Assembly: GCA_964449305.1 (NCBI GenBank)
Contig: CAYUYM010000153.1
Coordinates: 1 to 8,283, forward strand
DNA from: CAYUYM01 sp964449305
Lineage (GTDB): Bacteria; Bacteroidota; Ignavibacteria; SZUA-365; CAYQST01
Length of the DNA: 8,283 bases
Reading direction: 5' to 3'
The position numbers were made by a program, and so were the translations under genes. This document shows, piece after piece, positions 6,757 to 8,283 of the stretch. Under the pieces are notes generated by a model. It did not search any database. It was given only the letters and a program-made list of their open reading frames with translations, and was not told the DNA's origin. The first letter of the stretch is position 1, and each line of letters begins with the position of its first letter.

Positions 6757-7014
6757 TCAGTCCTTGGAATCGTCGGCGAAGAGTTCGGAGTCGTCCTGTT
6801 CGGTGGCGACGAACAGGCGCGAGCAGACATCCCCCTGGAAGCGGCCGGTGTCGTTGCAGTTGCGAAAGCGGTCCTTGATCCTGTCAAGCTCCCGGGATTC
6901 ATCACTGACGGCAAGGTCGTCCATGTCGTCGCAATTGAGGCAGAATTTCACTGGAGCATCATCAAGGTTTTTCACGGGGAGATCCGGCAGGGGGTGAGTG
7001 GGTGGTTTTTTCAT
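6757..7014 (-). CDS. Small acidic protein with four cysteines, first gene of the operon (function unknown)
   Basis: 85 residues, family not recognised. It has no signal peptide or membrane helix, so it is probably cytoplasmic. A CLNC pair (Cys25, Cys28) and single cysteines at 53 (RNCND) and 64 (GDVCSRLF) could form a four-Cys zinc site or redox centre. The centre is highly charged (SRELDRIKDRFRN, 40-52) and the last 15 residues are strongly acidic (EQDDSELFADDSKD). Support for a real gene is its position directly behind the candidate promoter, its 9-nt spacing to the next gene, and its well-structured Cys pattern. The plus-strand open frame over it is an antisense shadow. It could be a regulator or assembly factor, but nothing in the sequence decides. 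Confidence 0.68.
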   Translation of the reverse strand: MKKPPTHPLPDLPVKNLDDAPVKFCLNCDDMDDLAVSDESRELDRIKDRFRNCNDTGRFQGDVCSRLFVATEQDDSELFADDSKD

Positions 7015-7046
7015 CTATCGGTCCAATCACACAAGTGAGCAGAGGA

Positions 7047-7055
7047 AATATACCA
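7047..7055 (-). promoter_or_regulatory. Candidate extended -10 promoter of the five-gene operon
   Basis: On the minus strand TGG is followed directly by TATATT (7052-7047), an extended -10 box with 5 of 6 consensus bases. No good -35 lies at 16-18 nt, which extended -10 promoters tolerate. Transcription would start near 7040, about 26 nt before the first ATG. Confidence 0.42.
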
Positions 7056-7133
7056 CGAAGAACACCAAATCCCCGCGAGAAAGTTCGCAAACTCCCATTG
7101 AAACGGCATTTTTTCCCCTCGTACATTTTCCTC

Positions 7134-7162
7134 TTGACAAACACCCCTTCGTTCGTTAGATT
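7134..7162 (+). promoter_or_regulatory. Sigma-70-type promoter of the DUF72 gene
   Basis: A consensus -35 TTGACA (7134-7139), a 17-nt spacer, and TAGATT (7157-7162) as -10. The surrounding AT content is above that of the coding regions. Transcription would start near 7169, giving a leader of under 20 nt before the ATG at 7188. This supports the short start of the DUF72 gene. Confidence 0.6.
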
Positions 7163-7187
7163 ATGGTTAGACATTTGGACAACCACC

Positions 7188-8060
7188 ATGATCATCACAG
7201 AACAGACAGTGCTATTTGAAGAATCGGAGGCCCGGATCATCCCCCCGCGTGATATCTGGAAGGCGGCGGACCGCAACATTTTCCTCGGCACGAGCGGCTA
7301 TTCCTATGACGACTGGCTGGGGGTGTTTTACCCGCGGGACACGAGGAAGACGGCGATGCTGGACTATTACCAGCATTTCTTCCCGGTGGTGGAGCTCAAC
7401 TACACGTATTACAGCATGCCGAAGGCGAGCACGCTCTATCAGCTGGGGAACCGGGCTCCCGACATGCGCTTCGCGGTGAAGGCGCATCAGAGTCTGACGC
7501 ATCGGCGCACGCGGAACATGGAGGACTGGCGTCAGTTTGCCGACGCCATGATGGTGTTCCACGATGCGGGGCGGCTGGCATCGGTGCTGTTTCAATTCCC
7601 CTACAGTTTCAAATGCACGCAGGAGCAGTTCGATTACCTGGAGGAGCTTGCGGAGTTCTTCGAACCGTTCCCGCTGGTCTTTGAATTCCGGCATGTCAGC
7701 TGGTACCACAGCGAGACCTACGCCCTGACGCGCCGGCGGCATGTGACGCTCTGTTCGGTGGACGGCCCCCGTCTGCCTGGTCTGACCTCGAATTTCCTCT
7801 TCGCATCGCCGAAGATCGCCTACTACCGACTGCACGGGCGCAATGCCTCGTCCTGGTTCAACGGAGACAACATCACACGATACGATTACACCTATCACCC
7901 CCATGAGATCCATGAAATACTTCGCAATATTCTTGCTCTTGCCGACAAGGCTGACACAGTCTATGTGTTTGCGAACAATCACCCTCGCGCGCAGGCTGTT
8001 GAAACCCTTTCTGCTCTTGCGCGCAGCCTCGATGAGGCGCCGGCACTGGAAACGCTTTGA
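7188..8060 (+). CDS. DUF72 (YecE-like) protein
   Basis: 290 residues from the ATG at 7188. The frame stays open upstream to 7002, but that would overlap the divergent operon start and cross the consensus promoter, so 7188 is preferred. No Shine-Dalgarno is obvious. Family landmarks in order: FLGTSGYSYDDW (32-43), VELNYTYYSMP (68-78), FAVKAHQSLTH (95-105), VLFQFPYSF, FEFRHVSWY, YYRLHGRNAS, and VYVFANNHPRAQA near the C-terminus. DUF72 proteins have a TIM-barrel-like fold and no settled biochemical role; conserved Glu, Arg and His in these motifs suggest an active site. The length is slightly above the usual 230-280 because of about 30 extra N-terminal residues. It stands alone, divergent from the glycan operon. 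Confidence 0.92.
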   Translation: MIITEQTVLFEESEARIIPPRDIWKAADRNIFLGTSGYSYDDWLGVFYPRDTRKTAMLDYYQHFFPVVELNYTYYSMPKASTLYQLGNRAPDMRFAVKAHQSLTHRRTRNMEDWRQFADAMMVFHDAGRLASVLFQFPYSFKCTQEQFDYLEELAEFFEPFPLVFEFRHVSWYHSETYALTRRRHVTLCSVDGPRLPGLTSNFLFASPKIAYYRLHGRNASSWFNGDNITRYDYTYHPHEIHEILRNILALADKADTVYVFANNHPRAQAVETLSALARSLDEAPALETL

Positions 8061-8135
8061 CCGCAACCGCAGCGACCGCGTGGTGCGCTGCGCGCTGTAA
8101 GGGACGAGGGAATCGGGAAAGTGAAGGATCAGCAG

Positions 8136-8180
8136 GGTTATCAGCGTTTTCAAGGTTGTCAGGGTTGTCAGCGTTGGTCT
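8136..8180 (+). repeat. 9-bp tandem repeat (consensus GGTTGTCAG), about 5 imperfect units
   Basis: Units in register: GGTTATCAG (8136), CGTTTTCAA (8145), GGTTGTCAG (8154), GGTTGTCAG (8163), CGTTGGTCT (8172). Two neighbouring units are identical and the others differ at two to four positions. It lies between genes. Confidence 0.75.
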
Positions 8181-8227
8181 CGGAAGGACTCGCGCAGCCG
8201 TCAGCCACCGCCCCGCAGCCCCTCGGT

Positions 8228-8255
8228 CGTCATGCCCGCGGAGGCGGGCATCCAT
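8228..8255. repeat. REP-like palindromic element
   Basis: ATGCCCGC (8232-8239) and GCGGGCAT (8244-8251) form a perfect 8-bp stem around GGAG, within the string CGTCATGCCCGCGGAGGCGG and a following CATCCATGG. Closely similar palindromes occur in many copies in diverse bacterial genomes between genes. No transposase is linked here. Confidence 0.7.
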
Positions 8256-8270
8256 GGACGGCCGTTGAAG

Positions 8271-8283
8271 GGTTCTCAGGGTT
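8271..8283 (+). repeat. Second copy of the 9-bp repeat, cut by the window edge
   Basis: GGTTCTCAG (8271-8279) followed by GGTT continues the phase of the 9-bp motif seen at 8136-8180, on the other side of the palindrome. Only one full unit is visible. Confidence 0.55.

Larger units (their letters stand above)
8061..8283. other. Non-coding tail with repeats
   Basis: No credible gene is seen after the DUF72 stop. The first 75 bases hold no clear terminator. The rest carries a 9-bp minisatellite, a GC-rich palindromic element, and the start of a second 9-bp array at the right edge. The open frame on the minus strand beginning MDARLRGHDD is a known type of spurious translation through such palindromes. 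Confidence 0.7.

Noticed and set aside
5764..7038. 424-codon plus-strand open frame
   Set aside because: It lies antisense to the DUF1207 and four-Cys genes. Those have a signal peptide, family motifs and tight operon spacing, while the antisense translation has none.
7002..7187. N-terminal extension of DUF72 from a GTG at 7002
   Set aside because: It would overlap the divergent operon's start codon and cross the TTGACA promoter; family homology begins about residue 31 after the ATG at 7188.
7212..8255. 347-codon minus-strand open frame starting MDARLRGHDD
   Set aside because: Its start lies in the REP-like palindrome and the body is antisense to DUF72. This start is a familiar artefact of such repeats.
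8127..8283. Possible CRISPR array
   Set aside because: Units are 9 bp in direct tandem without spacers, and no cas genes are seen.

Overview
The window looks like chromosome from a GC-rich, double-membraned bacterium. Three features point to a diderm: a DUF1207-type outer-membrane barrel with a signal peptide and a terminal Phe, a SurA/PpiC-like export chaperone, and a large secreted cadherin-like surface protein. The mix of gene types, weak or absent Shine-Dalgarno sites before most genes, and a 9-bp intergenic minisatellite fit the FCB superphylum (Chlorobi / Kapaibacteria-like). That placement is inference; the window holds no phylogenetic marker strong enough to fix it. No phage, transposase or CRISPR genes are visible.

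Layout. (1) 1-1056, minus strand: the first 352 codons of a secreted surface protein that runs off the left edge. (2) 1057-1403: a 347-bp divergent intergenic region with possible ECF-type promoter elements. (3) 1404-2009, plus: an ECF sigma factor with no recognisable anti-sigma gene beside it, followed by a nested hairpin. (4) 2151-2224, plus: tRNA-Pro(CGG) with its own promoter, ending directly in a perfect 12-bp hairpin that also closes the converging operon. (5) 7014 down to 2257, minus: a tightly packed five-gene operon. In transcription order it encodes a small acidic four-Cys protein, a DUF1207 outer-membrane protein, a NodB-type polysaccharide deacetylase, a processive-type GT2 glycosyltransferase, and a two-module parvulin-like chaperone that lacks recognisable catalytic residues. 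(6) 7015-7187: divergent promoters. (7) 7188-8060, plus: a DUF72 (YecE-like) protein. (8) 8061-8283: non-coding, with a 9-bp tandem repeat flanking a REP-like palindrome.

How the genes may work together. The synthase and deacetylase are translationally coupled (GTGA overlap), the same pairing as NodC/NodB and PgaC/PgaB. With an outer-membrane barrel upstream and a periplasmic chaperone overlapping the 3' end of the synthase gene, the operon reads as an envelope or exopolysaccharide module that makes, deacetylates and perhaps exports or anchors a beta-linked glycan. The divergent ECF sigma/surface-protein pair may be a separate envelope-responsive unit. Both functional readings are inferences from family and context.
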